A model generated the notes under the pieces. That model saw only the letters and a program-made list of their open reading frames with translations. It searched no databases and was not told where the DNA came from. DNA of 64,000 bases. Origin: Apteryx mantelli. Its lineage: Eukaryota; Chordata; Aves; Apterygiformes; Apterygidae. Location of the stretch: contig NC_089978.1 of the NCBI RefSeq assembly GCF_036417845.1, forward strand, positions 135,526,288-135,590,287. The letters run 5' to 3'. The stretch's first letter is position 1; the number at the start of each line of letters is the position of its first letter. This document shows, piece by piece, positions 1 through 12,900 of this stretch. The translations under genes and the position numbers were made by a program.

Positions 1-3000
1 CAGACCCCATTTGCAGTTGTGTTTTCACTTTGTTAAAATTAACTCTTCAGATTGAAACATTTCATGCTGGGCATCAGCCTAAAGCTAAAATTTTGGAAAA
101 CTTCAGTCAAAACAGTACAGCTGTTTCTGAGAATGAGCCTGGAGGGACTGGGTAAGATTTTGGGATAGTATGATTGAAAAGACTGCTCTGAGATTGGGAA
201 GTCATTAGGATCTGTGGAAGGCAAAACTTATATTTGTTGCTAAAAGTTTCTCAAGTTGGAGGAGGCTGAGATGATAAGAGATTTGTGTGGTTGGTGAGGA
301 AGAGAATGGTTGGAAAAACGGAAACCTTTATAGGAATTGTGGGAAAAGGGATTGTTGGAAAAATTTAGAAGTATAATTCAAAAGGGGAGACAATTTACTT
401 GAAAGACAGAGCTAGGTCTCTCAATCTCTATAGCAGCCCTCTCTTGGAGATATCAAAGGTGGCCATCAGGACCCTGCTTAAAATTGTCTGTATCGTAGCA
501 ACAGCAATGAAGATATGATACTGTGAGATGTTCTGCAGAAGTGGAGACTCACAGAGCATGAGTGCTTGCACACTTGGAGGCACAAGAGAACCTAAAGGGC
601 TGATACTCTGGAAGAAGAGAAAGAACAAGTGGAGTTGCTGATAGTGCAGCGGAAGAAGGGGGCCATGCCTTAGGCTGAAATCAGGAAATGGGGAGTTATA
701 CACAGAGCGTGTCTGTCTTGAGGGAGAGAGATAAAGGTGTTATATGGGGTGATATGAAAACGCAGCATGTCAGGAACCTTCACAGTAGAAGACAGCTAAA
801 GAGCTACTATGAAGAAGCAGAAGTTGGGAGTGAGCTTCCTCAGAGTCTTGTGTTGAAAGCCAGGGAGAAAGAGTTCAGTGCCATCACTTCTTGAGCAGCA
901 GTGATAAATACTATAAGGCCAGGAAGCCCAACACTGTGAAAGGTCTCTTTTTGAAGCGATCTGGAATTGCACCAGGTATTATCTGCTTGGTGCCTGGTGG
1001 TGTGTGAGTTTTCACTGTATCACCAGGGCATTGTTCAGGGTGCCATTTCTACCGCTCTGGGATTGTCCTATGGGAGAACAGGCCACAGCCCCCTCACAAA
1101 CGTGAGCTTTATTCACTCTTGTAACCTCTGTGGCACAACACTGAGACCAAGCAGGTGTGAGAGATGGTTCCCTGCGAAAAGTGGACAGGTTGTGTCTGCT
1201 TGTGATAGAGAAATACCAGTGTGAGCAGAAAACTAATGTAAATGCAAACTAGCTTGTTTTGCTTGTGTGTCAGAAGTTGTCTAATGTCATCAGCAAAAGT
1301 ATTCACCTCCTTCTTGACCTTATGGGCGATGTTGGTTTCCCTTGCCTTCCATTTCTCCCAGAGTGCTCCCAGGCATTGGGATGATTGTGAATGACACAGA
1401 CATAATGCAGTGATGTTTTCAACTACCATTATGCCTCCCCTGCTATAGCCCATAGTTTAATCCAACTGTGATCTTTCCACAAATCAACCTACCACTGTTA
1501 TCTACCTACCTTACATAAAGCACGGTGGGACTGATCCCACTGATCCACTTTAGACTTTTTATTACATTGGCTTGGGTTCTCTCTCCTGTTCCCCTCTAAC
1601 TACCTGTGCAATATTTTCTTTCCTGCATTCCTTTTGTTTCCAGAAAATACCACCGGATCCTAGATCTGCTCCTGAGCTACGAAGGTTCAGATCTGGATGC
1701 CAGTGCTGGGCTGATGGTACAGGCCCTGCTCTCTCTGAGCTCCCAGCTTGCCTTCTTGGCGAAAAGCCTCTGTCACTCAGTATACCCTGCAGTAAAAGAG
1801 TTCTAGGTTATTCACCCTAGCTGTTACTCTTTTCTTACGGACATTGGAAGCAGGGATGCTTTCCAGTGGCTTCTGCTTCTTTTTGCAAAGTTTTCTTACC
1901 TGCTGACTGCTCATCATCTCACAGGTATATTTATATACCACACTGAGAATAACCATTAATTGTGATGTGAAGTTCAGCATATTCTTTAAGGTTTTCTACA
2001 GTCCATTGTCAATGGCAGTGGTCTGATACTGACAGATCAAAACTTTCACTGAGGTTTCTCAGTATCTTGGCATTGTGAGTCAGCTGCACCCTGCAGGATT
2101 GGTGATGTAGTGCTATATCATATGTATCCATTGGTCTTCCATGCAGAGATGTTTTCTTAAAAAATGTATATGAAGATACACAAACAAATATGTAGATTTG
2201 TACCTGGGCTTCTGACTTATGCCAGGAGAACCGTGGTTAAAGGGGATAAACATTGCAGATATTTTTCTAAATAAATAGAATCAACTCACCTAATCAAGAG
2301 ACTGTAAAGAAGTAGTCTTGAGTGCCATTTGTAGACTGCAGTAATAAGGCTTGGTGATCTCACCATCTGCAACATTTAGGATGTTCCTCTGGCAATAGAC
2401 AAAGGGGCAGAAAGGAAGGAAAAAAAAGGTCATTGTGAGTGTGAGGTACATGAGGTAGCAGTGTTGAGCCTCCACTTTCTGAGGACACACTGGGGCGTTT
2501 TCTAGAAATTCCAACAGTTCTTTAGCTAGAAAGTCATGGGATTAAGAGCAATTATTTGTGCTAAATATAATCAGAAGAAAACTGGTGATGATATATTTAT
2601 TTTGATTTCTGCAAATACGAAAAAGTTTCCTATCTTTATACTACAGCCAGTCCTGATAGAAGACTAATCACTGAAAGGTCAAGCATTGCATTACAAATTA
2701 ACATTCCTAGACAAAATTACAGTTAAATGAACATTAGTAATTTCAATTAATCTGTGCAACAGGGAGGCACTGTAATTACCCCTAACCAAGCAAAACAAAC
2801 TGAGGAAATTAACTGAGGAGTTAAGCTAAACTGAAAACAAAAAAAAACATTTTCAATCATGGAGAGGCATCTAGATATTTTAGTTTTGTCCTTTAGTGAA
2901 GTATACAGTAAAAGTTCAGCCACAGTTAATGTACTGTGTAAAATCAAATGAAACTCAGTTTGGATGCCCACTGTAAGTCTGGATCTTACTCTGAGCAGTT

Positions 3001-6000
3001 CTGGAATTCCTGAATTTGATTCATGCGTGCATTCTTGGATAGTCCAATTTGCCATTCAGATTACGAGAGCAAAGTTACAGAAAAGAAAAAAAAAACAGCA
3101 GCAGTCTATGGTCATTGTGCTGCCAAAGCCAAATAAAGACATAGAGAACTGCAGTAAGCCATTGCCAAGTAAGCCATTGCAAAAACTATATTCTGAGTTG
3201 GCTGTAAAGTACTGATGTGTCTCATATACCAGTGCATATCAAATAAGGCAGAGGTGGCTTTCCCCTGCAGCTTCAAGGCCAGGAAATAAACTCAGCTGTA
3301 ATCCTCATTAACACTTTCATTATGTCATTCCTAGGTTAGTTAATATGCATACAGTTGTTTTAGATGTGTTTTTATTCAGTTACTTGGTCTGTTATATCAT
3401 AATTAAATTTCTAAGTACAGGAGACAGGATCAGATGGACTTACAAATGGATCAGAACCCTGCTAGTGCAGATTCCTCTTGTTTAAAGCTACTGTTCAGAG
3501 ACAAATGGCAGTGATTTACCAGTTTTGTTTTTTAATTCCTCAGAGTTTTGAATTATGTCATGAAGCTGGGAGAGGGGGAAAGTCTACCCTTGAAAAACAG
3601 CTGAAGCACTTTCTCTCATTTGTCCCCTAACAAATATTGGTATGATCATGTAATGTTCAAAAAGAAGAGGTTCCTTTCAAGAACATCTTGGCTTACCATC
3701 TTATTGCAGGAATCCCTCATTAACTAAATTTTACAGCCTCCTTAGCTTTCCTGATTGAATGGTGGATAGCTGTGCCATCGAAGTCATTTTTATCTGCTTC
3801 TTCTGTCCCTTTAGCACATTCAACAGGAACAGCTCTTCAACTTCACCTCTGTCCATCTTTCTCTCTTTGATTTGAAGAAAAGAGTAATAATATAGATTTA
3901 CTGTGGCATTACATCTATGCATGAAACTCCCAGGTACTATATCATTTATGAAATGATAATATTTAATACTCTTAAACCACCTTTAGTGCATAGGATGGAG
4001 AGTCACCTAAGAATAAACCAGAACTGTGCAAGGAAGAGGACCATTATCTGAAGAACATCATACTAATTTATTGTGGAATGTGTATGGTGAATACAAGCAG
4101 ATGATTACAGAAAGCAAAAGAATGGTTTAACTTTTTGAAGTCTGCAATATGTTTCATCACTGTTTCTGCCACAGTGTTGATAGGTGATACTAGGCAAATT
4201 CTTTAAATCCTGAGCTAGATGTGGGAGTCTTGGGAGAGGGGACAGAGTGAGGAGAGGGAAGAGAAATAGTGTGAGATCATAATATTAAATTCTGCTTGAT
4301 AAACTAAATTCATAAGGATAAGGCATTCAGATTGCACAGATGCATTCAGTAATGGCATTTCTTAGCTTGATTGCATGATACAGCAGGAAGCTGCTGTATT
4401 ATTTTAAACTAGGTTTTGTGTGTAACAGTAGACTGATACAGAAATTGAAGAATGGACTGATGGAAATGTTTGGGAAAGTTGGAGAATGCCTTCATTAATT
4501 GTTAGACAGCTATAGCTTTTTTAGGCAAGAGGCTATAGGCATAACAGCTGTGCAATTGAAACAGTCTGGAACTACTGGTCAAATTCAATAATTTTTAGTA
4601 TTAAATGAAAGATGGGTAGTCACTTTCTTTGTGTTTCAGGTTGGAAAGATAAGTAGCTCAAGATAGCATTAGTTGAGTTGGGTGTGGATAAACTCCATTG
4701 TCTCTAACATTTACTGTAACTGGATGAGCAACAGATCTGAGAAAACTTTGGGGTAAAAACAGCTATTTGTGCTGCTCCTGCAATACTCTTCTGATTATCC
4801 CTTTATTTTTTTTGGCTTGGTTCCTTCCAGGAAGCAGGTTGCTTCCTTCCAGCAGTGTTGCTGGCTCCATTGAAAAAGGAAGAGGCAGCAAAGCAAATGC
4901 TCAGCACCATAGTCCAGTAAGTGCTTTAATACAATGTCTTTCCTTCTCATTTGCACAGAGATAAGGATAGAAGAGAAAGAGAGGGACTTAATTTAGGAAA
5001 CTTTGCTTGCTCAGGGTTCAAAGGACAAGAAGGTGCTTGCAGGGAAAGGTTAAAAAACTGCCTTGTTCTGCAGGTGTCCATTTTGTGCTGTGTGTGAAAA
5101 TCCCCATCGCTGGAGGATTGTTTCAGTGCATACTGGGTAAGAAGCACAGCTAACTGACATAGAACTGTAGGCCAGTGGTTCAGGGTGGAAGCAGGCTTCT
5201 GGCCCATCATTAAAAGAACTCTTAAAAAATACTGTACAGCTTCACAGTAAATACAGTTAATCCTATACCTTCCTCCCCAAATGACCTTTTATGGCCAGCT
5301 CACTTTGGCCTGTTTAATCTACCTAAACTCTACCTTTCATTGTTGCCTGCTCCCTCTCAGTGAACAGTATTCCTTCTTGAGGGACCTCTATCTGCAGTAA
5401 TCTATACTCAGTTCTGCTCTCTTCTTTTTCTTCCATTGTTCTGTTTCCTTTACTCAGGTGCCATGACTATGTTCTCTACACCTATCCTCTGCTTCCTGTT
5501 GTTTTGGCTTTTTAGTGAACCACTTTCTTTTTTGCTCATTTCCTGACTTTGTGCATATTTCTACACTTGCTTGTATGCTTTCAGCCTGGCATTGGTGGGA
5601 CCTACTTCTCCATGTCAGTTGCACAATTTTTGCAGAAAGGGAGTGGGACTGTATCTCCTGGAGAGGTCTGCAATAGGACAAAGGGGAACACAGTCTCCAA
5701 GTTTGTTCCCTAGATTCTAAGTTCAGTTTTGCCTGCATCTTTGAGAGCTGTTTCTTTGAACTCAAAAATCCCTCTCCCTGCCTAGTATCCTCTCTGGCTT
5801 AACAGCAAAACAGCATGCTACCTTGATGTAAGTGATGTAAGGCTCTCAGGAACTAGTTTGCTATATAACTAGATAGAGGAGGTATCATTTTTTTGGAAGA
5901 AATTAGGCTGTGTCCTAAATAGCTGCCAGTTCCTGGTAGTGCTTAGTACCTACCTCTGTGCCTGGTAAAAGAAGACACAACAGATTAGATCCTTAAAGGT

Positions 6001-8430
6001 TTTTCAAATAATGCTCAGCCACCTGGTGACATTCAGAGCAGCGAGATAAAGTTGAACTCCTCATATAGTGCTGGCCATTGGTGTCCCAGTGGACTGACAT
6101 TGCCAGATCAGAAAGGGAAGCCAGGTAAGGAGGCTGGTAAGTCAATGCTGAGACAACTTAAATGCCTGCTATGCCAAAGATCTGCATTGAGAATGACGGG
6201 ATAGCTGCCAGCTAGCACATCCTGGGGTAATCAGCAGGGTCTCTGCCAAGAGCTCGTGCACCTGATCAGCTCTCTGCTGTAACACAGGAGTAAGGTTACC
6301 TAAAGAAGAAACAGAACTAGCTCCAATCTCTCTCTCAAACAGGCAAATTTTGCTGGCGCTAAATACAGAGTTTTAAGTTATGAGCTTAGCAGCAACGTGC
6401 ATATTCACCAGCAGAACTGCAGAGGCTGTAATCACTTAACATTGGTTATGACAGGTAATAAGCAATGTAAGGAAAGAACCGAATTTCGATTTTGTTAATC
6501 TCAGTAGCGTATAAATAGTATTTCAGTACCTAAGACTTTGAGCATTTTCATTCCCACTGATATCAGATGGGTCTGAGGGCCTTGAAGACCATTTTGAGAA
6601 GCGTGCATCAGTCTGTATAATCCATCTCATTTGGCCCATCTGCCATTATCAACAAGTTCTGTCACAGAGGCAGGTGTTTTTCAGTCAAGCTGGTTCAGAG
6701 GATAAAGTTTCAGGAGATCCTGGTTTTGACCATGAAGTTAATTTGTTTTTTGCACTTTCCTCACCTTTGTACCACAGTTCATTACCTCCACAAATGTGCT
6801 TTCCAAACATTTCTGAGATTGTGCTGCAAATCCAGTCATAGGGGTGATCTGGCTAAAAATGATATCTCAGTCATTCAATTTTTATCACAGCTTCAGAATC
6901 AGTCTTGGGGCTTAATTTGAGGAGTAGCAAATTTCAGGGAAAATAGTCAAAAAATTCTGACATGACTTCAAGGGATTCAAAGAAACTGTACTTACAGCAT
7001 CCAAACACATACAACTTCCCTGTCATTCTAACTCCTAATTGAATGTAGCCTCTTATACCTCACAAAGATTTCCTTAAATTCCAGGCTGGATTTGCCCAGA
7101 GACTAATGGATGCATTGGTGGAAGTGAGAAGGGAGTTCTCAAATTATAAGATATTTCCTATAAAAGCTGAAAGAGATGTAAGGAACAGGTACAAGAACAT
7201 GAAGGAAATTGATTTTTTTTCTGCTGCTTTGTTTCAGGATTTGCTGTTCAAGTGAGCGAGTGTGGAGATGCTTCACCTTAAAGTTGAAAGAGACAAAACA
7301 GGAATTCCAGATGCTGCTAGTCCTTCTCCTTCCTCCAGTGATGCGTCGAAGGCAGCCAGGAATCACTGACAAATGAAACCTCGTACAGATTTGTTCAAGT
7401 GTATTACTCCAATTCAACCAATACAGGGCCAGGTTCAAGCTATTTCAGTGTGAACTAACTACTGTAACGAGAAAGTGAAAAATGAAGTGTTCTGGTTTTA
7501 ATTTGATTGTTTGCTTATCTTTCTCCCTACAGACTATATGATAGGATGTCCCTCATAGCCATATCCCAGAACCACCTTTGGATAGGCAGCAATTAGGCCA
7601 TCCTTGAGGAAGGGAACCACAGTCTAGTTCAGTTACCAACTAAATTCACATGGTATTCATCAGTGTCCTCCAAGGACATTACTGTAAATTTGGCATTAAT
7701 GAAAGCCCCCATGCAAAGGCTGGGCCTGGTCCCTGAGAATGCATGGAGGTCACCTCAAATGTCAGTCACTGCAATGCAATACATATAAACTACTGTCCAT
7801 GTGGGGGATAGTTGCTTCTGAAGTACTTGATGGGTTCTCAGATTCTCCTTTGGGATTGATTCGTCCCTCTTACAGTTTTCTCTCTAGTGTCCCCTCCACT
7901 CGTCATGTTACAGAGGAAGCATAAAAGTTAAAAGGAAGCATAAATGCCTTACTCCATTCTTGAAGTATCTATATAATATCTTGGACTTGGCAAATAAAAG
8001 GAGAACATGGCCAAGCTCTCTTAGGCTGTGTGTCTGTTTCTGAAGATTTGAATGTGTGTGAAGATACAAGAAATCTCTACACAGTCAAGATCTCAGTGCT
8101 GTAACAACAGTTAATCCTCATGCTTTTAAAGAAAACTAATCAAAAAGGCAGAATGTGTAATCTGTAAAAAATCTTTAATGTTCAACAAATCTGCTGAGAG
8201 AAAAGAAGCATACTGGTGTTTGTAAAGACCTGACCAGACAGGTAATATTGGCAAACCTCAAACTTCATCTTATTTGGAAATGAGATTGAGCTGTAAAATT
8301 AGTAGTTAAGGAAGAGAAAGCCATCTCTCCATAAATTGCATACATTCAAATGATCACCAGAGATTGACCATATTTTCATAAATGCCATATCTCTGGGATG
8401 TTCTGTAAGGAAAACAATATTGTTACTTAT
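1..8430. other. Gene-poor stretch
   Basis: AT-rich DNA with short open frames only. Apart from the coding-like exon at 1644-1806 I recognise no gene, RNA or intact mobile element here. Several short segments next to splice-like signals (around 2.5 kb, 3.8 kb and 7.3 kb) look weakly coding but match nothing I know. Confidence 0.5.
1644..1806 (+). CDS. Candidate terminal coding exon, product unrecognised
   Basis: A pyrimidine-rich tract ending in CAG (up to 1643) is followed by an open frame of about 54 residues that stops at TAG 1804-1806. The frame begins K-Y-H-R-I-L-D-L-L-L, is leucine-rich and amphipathic, and has many G/C third positions (CTG, GCC, AGC), unlike the surrounding AT-rich DNA. 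It could be the last exon of a + strand gene that lies mostly left of the window. I cannot name the family and see no convincing upstream exon. Chance openness is a real alternative. Confidence 0.3.
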
Positions 8431-8434
8431 TTTT

Positions 8435-8435
<1 letters not shown>

Positions 8436-8480
<45 letters not shown>

Positions 8481-8492
8481 TACATACATATA
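8436..8492. repeat. Compound TA/CA/TACA microsatellite
   Basis: Alternating TA dinucleotides run into about 14 CA units and then several TACA units and a short TA tract. It lies about 170 bases beyond the possible end of GSTK1. Confidence 0.95.
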
Positions 8493-8665
8493 TTTTTTTC
8501 TCCTTATATTTTCCCCCTGGACTTTTCACATCTTGGGGCTTGGAAGTGAAGGAACTGGTCCCAGCCATTTTTCTCCTGCAAGACAAACCAGCACAAAAGA
8601 GGAAGTTAAAATTCAATATACAGAAGTGATTGGACAGTCACATTTCTGCAGCAGGATGACTGTTC

Positions 8666-8883
8666 TTACTCCTCTTTTGAAGGGTAACTACTGATGATGG
8701 GATATAGATTTTTATCTTGTTTGACATTCTTCAGCCAATGTCCTAAATCCTTCTCTGTCCAGTCACAACTGGAGCTGTACAGAATAATTTTTTTCCTCTT
8801 GTCACAGATAAGAAGTTCTGCAAGTCTGTTGCACGCCAGATGAGGAGGAAGCCAATTCTTTCTAAGATCCCTTTTCTGAAGGG
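8666..8883 (-). CDS. GSTK1: Candidate last exon of GSTK1 (uncertain)
   Basis: On the - strand a long pyrimidine tract ends in CAG at 8884-8886, and the frame that continues from GSTK1 exon 7 (phase 1) stays open for about 72 codons to TAA at 8666-8668. The residues are lysine- and tryptophan-containing (for example D-W-T-E-K-D-L-G-H-W) and do not resemble the short C-terminus of mammalian GSTK1. A second CAG eight bases further on would instead give E-K-G-S and a stop at 8862-8864. Reading through exon 7 without splicing gives G-E-C-T and a stop, with an AATAAA on the - strand at 9465-9470. Which end is used cannot be decided here. Confidence 0.35.
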
Positions 8884-9841
8884 CTGAGGGTGAGGAGGAG
8901 GGAAAGAGGGGAAGGCTGGGGAGTAAGATAGAGAAGAAGAAAATCTGTTTAAGTCCTTGCCCTGTTTGGAGTGGGGACTAGGAATCAGGTCATGACAATT
9001 CAGTTAGGATTAGTGACTATGGTAGTGACTGTTGGGAAGTGAATCTTCCTCACTCTCATCTTCATCGAGAATATTTTTGTAGACCCATTCAGAAAAGAAA
9101 ATAAGCCTCAGAAAAATGCCACCCCTCTGTGAATCCTACAACTAATTTTAATTTTCTGCTGAAACTTCAACAATGCATCAGAACTAGTTATGTTCGTAAC
9201 TCTTTCTCATGGCTGCTTTCCTAGTCTGCAAGTGCTGCCAAATCTAAGATCAATAGTCAAATTCCCTCTAACTCAAGTAACAGCGGGTGACTGAGTTGTA
9301 TTAATCATCACAACCCCTTCACATTCCCTTAAAAAATTAGAAATTTAGATTTTCTTAACAGAAAAATGAAAACAAGGACATATACATCCAAGAGGAAAGT
9401 CAATACAGGAATTGTGTAGTTACATAATTACAATTATGAACTGGGGACTTGTGATAATGCGCTTTTTATTAAGAAGGAACAGATTTAAGATGACAATGTT
9501 AAAACCACAAATAGAGGATTATCAGCCATAGTCTTAATCTGAGCCAAGATCTAATGCCCAGTATCATATTGTTAGTTTGAAAATAGCATGTACAACACAA
9601 AGCCTTAAAACATACCAATGGGAGTTCTCCACTCAAGTTACTAAATGTCTGGAAGAGGACTACATCTTTGGTCACTGCAACTGTGTGACATTCCATTCAA
9701 CAGTTTTACCCCACAAGAAGGATACTAAACATAATTCAATATTTAAAAGACATTAAGAGTGTTTCATTTAACTGTATTCCATATTTCATTAAATGAAGGT
9801 AAAAACATGAAACTGAAAGTGAGGTTATTAAGTACACTCAC

Positions 9842-9935
9842 CTATAACACTTCCTAGCAGCTCTAAACGATCAGAGCCAAAAAAGAGATGCTGTTCCCCA
9901 TTAAAATGTGCCACAACAGCAGGCATCCCAAATGC
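9842..9935 (-). CDS. GSTK1: GSTK1 exon 7
   Basis: Encodes A-F-G-M-P-A-V-V-A-H through G-S-D-R-L-E-L-L-G-S-V-I and ends in phase 1 at donor GTGAGT. The G-M-P block is the cis-proline region of the thioredoxin-like fold that contacts glutathione. Confidence 0.92.
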
Positions 9936-12900
9936 CTATCAACACCATGGAGATATAAATAAAGAATGTTACAGTGAAAGAAATTTTTGTAGATACATGA
10001 CCAATCCTCAGGAATAACAACTGAAAACATTGACTTTTTTCCTCCCTTTCCTTTCACCTTCTTCATTCTTAAACACCAGTCTAATGTAGCCATCACACAG
10101 TAGAAGACTCTCCAAAGCCTGTGAGCCCCTTGTGACTGAGTAAAAACCCAACCTACCAAACCCACAGCTTTATGTCAAGTAGTGATAAACAGTGTCTCTT
10201 GGTACTGGCCCTGTAAGTGGTAAGGCCTCCCATCCTTGTCATCCAGCTGGAATGGGTCAGGGGGTCAACCTTAGTTTCCCAGATGACAATACAATAAACT
10301 AAGTAATAATAAGTTAGCTTTCACATGTTCAAAAAGCAAAAGAGACTAAGAGAAATGGTCTATTTAGTGTTTTCTAATCATTGCCCTCATCACCAGTATT
10401 CTTAACAGGGAAAGACTGCATAGCTGTGATCCCAAATGGCACTAAAGCATCTTACCCCATATTTTATTGCATCCTCTGTTGTCTCTTTCAGACGATTCTT
10501 CACTGCAGGGGATGAAACCATTTCAAGTAGCTTCTGGGCCTGCTCTGATGACAGCCCAGCCTGTCTTGCAACCTAAGAAGACATAAATAAGAATATTCTA
10601 AGTATTTTAATTCCTACCACGGACTAATTAATTTAATCTTCAGTGTTGATCACACAAAATTATTACAAAAAAAATTACAAGGTACTCTTGAAGCACTTCT
10701 TGTACAATTGTCTGGCTGTATTCCCAACCCATTCATCATTTATCAGCTCCTAGATAGAAAGTAGATGGAATATTTTACTCTTCCAACCCCCAAATCTGGA
10801 CTTTCTGCAGGAGTTCTTAAATAGAAGAATAAAATAATGAGTTTAACTTCTGTTCCAATGAGTTATCACACAACTTAATAAAAAAAAGTATTGTTCTGAA
10901 AAGGAAAAGCAAGAGTCTTACTGTACTAGCCTGCTAAGACAAAAATGGACAGTATGTATGACAAATGTAGCCACAGAGGAAATATGAATGATGCTGCATG
11001 AGACTGTAACTCTTCGAGGTTAAACAGTTGCTAGTGCTACTGCTGTACTTCTTCACCCTCACCTGTGACATTATGCAACACCAGCAGTACAGGAATAAGA
11101 TAAAGTGGCCAAAAGTAAAAGCTATATAATTTATTGGGTCACATTTAAGTTACAAATACTTATTTTTAATAAAGTATGCCACAAAGAATGTTAACTTCCA
11201 TGTCATTTATGTGAATGACATCCCCCCCTCTTTTTTTTAAAACTGTTTAAAGTATTCAACATGGACCAGTAATACTGGATATGCAGGTCTTTTTTCAGAT
11301 TCCTTCTTTCACAATCACTTTTCCTTCATTTAATACCCATATTTTCTTGTGCCTTCTCCTCCTTCCACATCAGGGAGATCAGGACTTCTTTTTGCTCTAC
11401 TTGGATGGGAGACAAACAAGTGCGGCACAGCACTAGAACAAAATGTTACATGTGCTTGGCAGCCACAGTGCTTAAACTACAGTATTTAGAGAGACATAAC
11501 ATCTGGCCATCCCTACTCCAGAGCAGAAGAAGGAGTATTTAGGAAGTCTAGGGCAGGATTCAAAGACCACATTGCTTCTATAGTAAGTTATGAGAAGTTA
11601 CTACTGACTAAAAAAGGAGTAAAAAAGTAGTACAGCCACACTAAGGAACTGCATTAAGTAAACAACATACCATTGTTCATCAGTGTATAAAATAAATTCA
11701 CCCACAAAAACTCAGATGAAGACGTTGGGAACCCTCACACAGCTTTAGATGGCGTATTTCCACATGAGAGGAAGGTCTAGTCCTTGCTGCAGGAGTGAAT
11801 GAAGACAGAAACAAGCCAACAAGGAGATGTCTACCTATCTCCCTTGATGAATACGGATGGATACTCACGGACTGTGAAGCTGGGACTAAATTACAGAGAT
11901 CTTTTTGAGTATGAAGTTTGTTTTTCTGAAGTTCTGCATGTCCTTGCCTTGTTTTTAAGGAATGATGGATTCAGAGGCTATGCAAGTACTTTCTCTGTAT
12001 GTTTAAATATATCCTTCACATGCTGCCTCTTGAAGAGGCAAAATGCAAACAAATACTATTACTGATCCAGCCCACCAATAGAAATTTTTATCCTTCCATC
12101 CTTTAACATACAAATGCAGAAGCACTAACAAGGAGACACTTACAGCCAATATACTTGTCGGCTGACTGATATCTTCATGCTGGTGAAAGAAGAAAATAAG
12201 TAATTCAGTATTTATAAATAAAAGCTCAGTTCCGGACTTGAAAGCAAATTTTCTAAGAAAATAGAAATAGAAAGAATATTAGTTGATCCTGCTGAAGAAA
12301 CTTTCTTAGAAAAGATTTTAAGTCACACAATCTAGAAATATATTAAGTGCCTTCTGATATGAACTACCGGTTCACTCATCACACAGGACTCACCATACAT
12401 ACCTAACAGGAGAAACTGCAAATTAAGCTGACTGAAAGCTAGTTCTTTTCTTGCAATGAATCCCAAACCACTAAGATCTTAAGTTTCCTGCCATGACTTC
12501 ATTCAAACACGTTTTCTTTCTCTTGCTCACACTCCACATTTGAATGAAGTGGGGCTGGAGGGGAGTCAGACAAAGGAGCAAGAAGTTCGCTTTGTAGGAT
12601 ACTGACCTGTGACCAAAAACGTATCCAGAACTCTCTAGATACAGGTTCCAAGAACCGTGGTTGTGTCATATCAATGGCTGTGATAAAGCGCATGGCACCA
12701 AGACTGCCTGGGATCGGTGAGAAGACAGAGAAACATACTGAAACAAGGCACAGGATCAGCAAAAATGGATGAAGTCTGCAGAAATGCTACCTAAGGACAG
12801 CACGATTTTCTCTGCAATGGTTCCCAAAAGGTAGAGCTTGTGCTGATTCACAGCATCTTCTATGCTAATATCACTCACAAGCACATTTGCCCAGTTCAGA

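Noticed and set aside
2290-2530. - strand frame with L-E-F-L-E-N-A-P-V-C-P-Q-K-V after an acceptor-like site
   Set aside because: Plausibly coding for about 25 residues, but it then runs into a pyrimidine tract. No family match and no partner exon.
3720-3925. Two overlapping - strand frames ending near 3.73 kb, one with D-K-N-D-F-D-G-T-A-I-H-H
   Set aside because: No convincing splice acceptor and no recognisable family; too short to support.
7231-7380. Strong acceptor-like tract followed by 35-45 open codons in two frames on the + strand
   Set aside because: The frames conflict, one has an early stop, and neither resembles a known protein.
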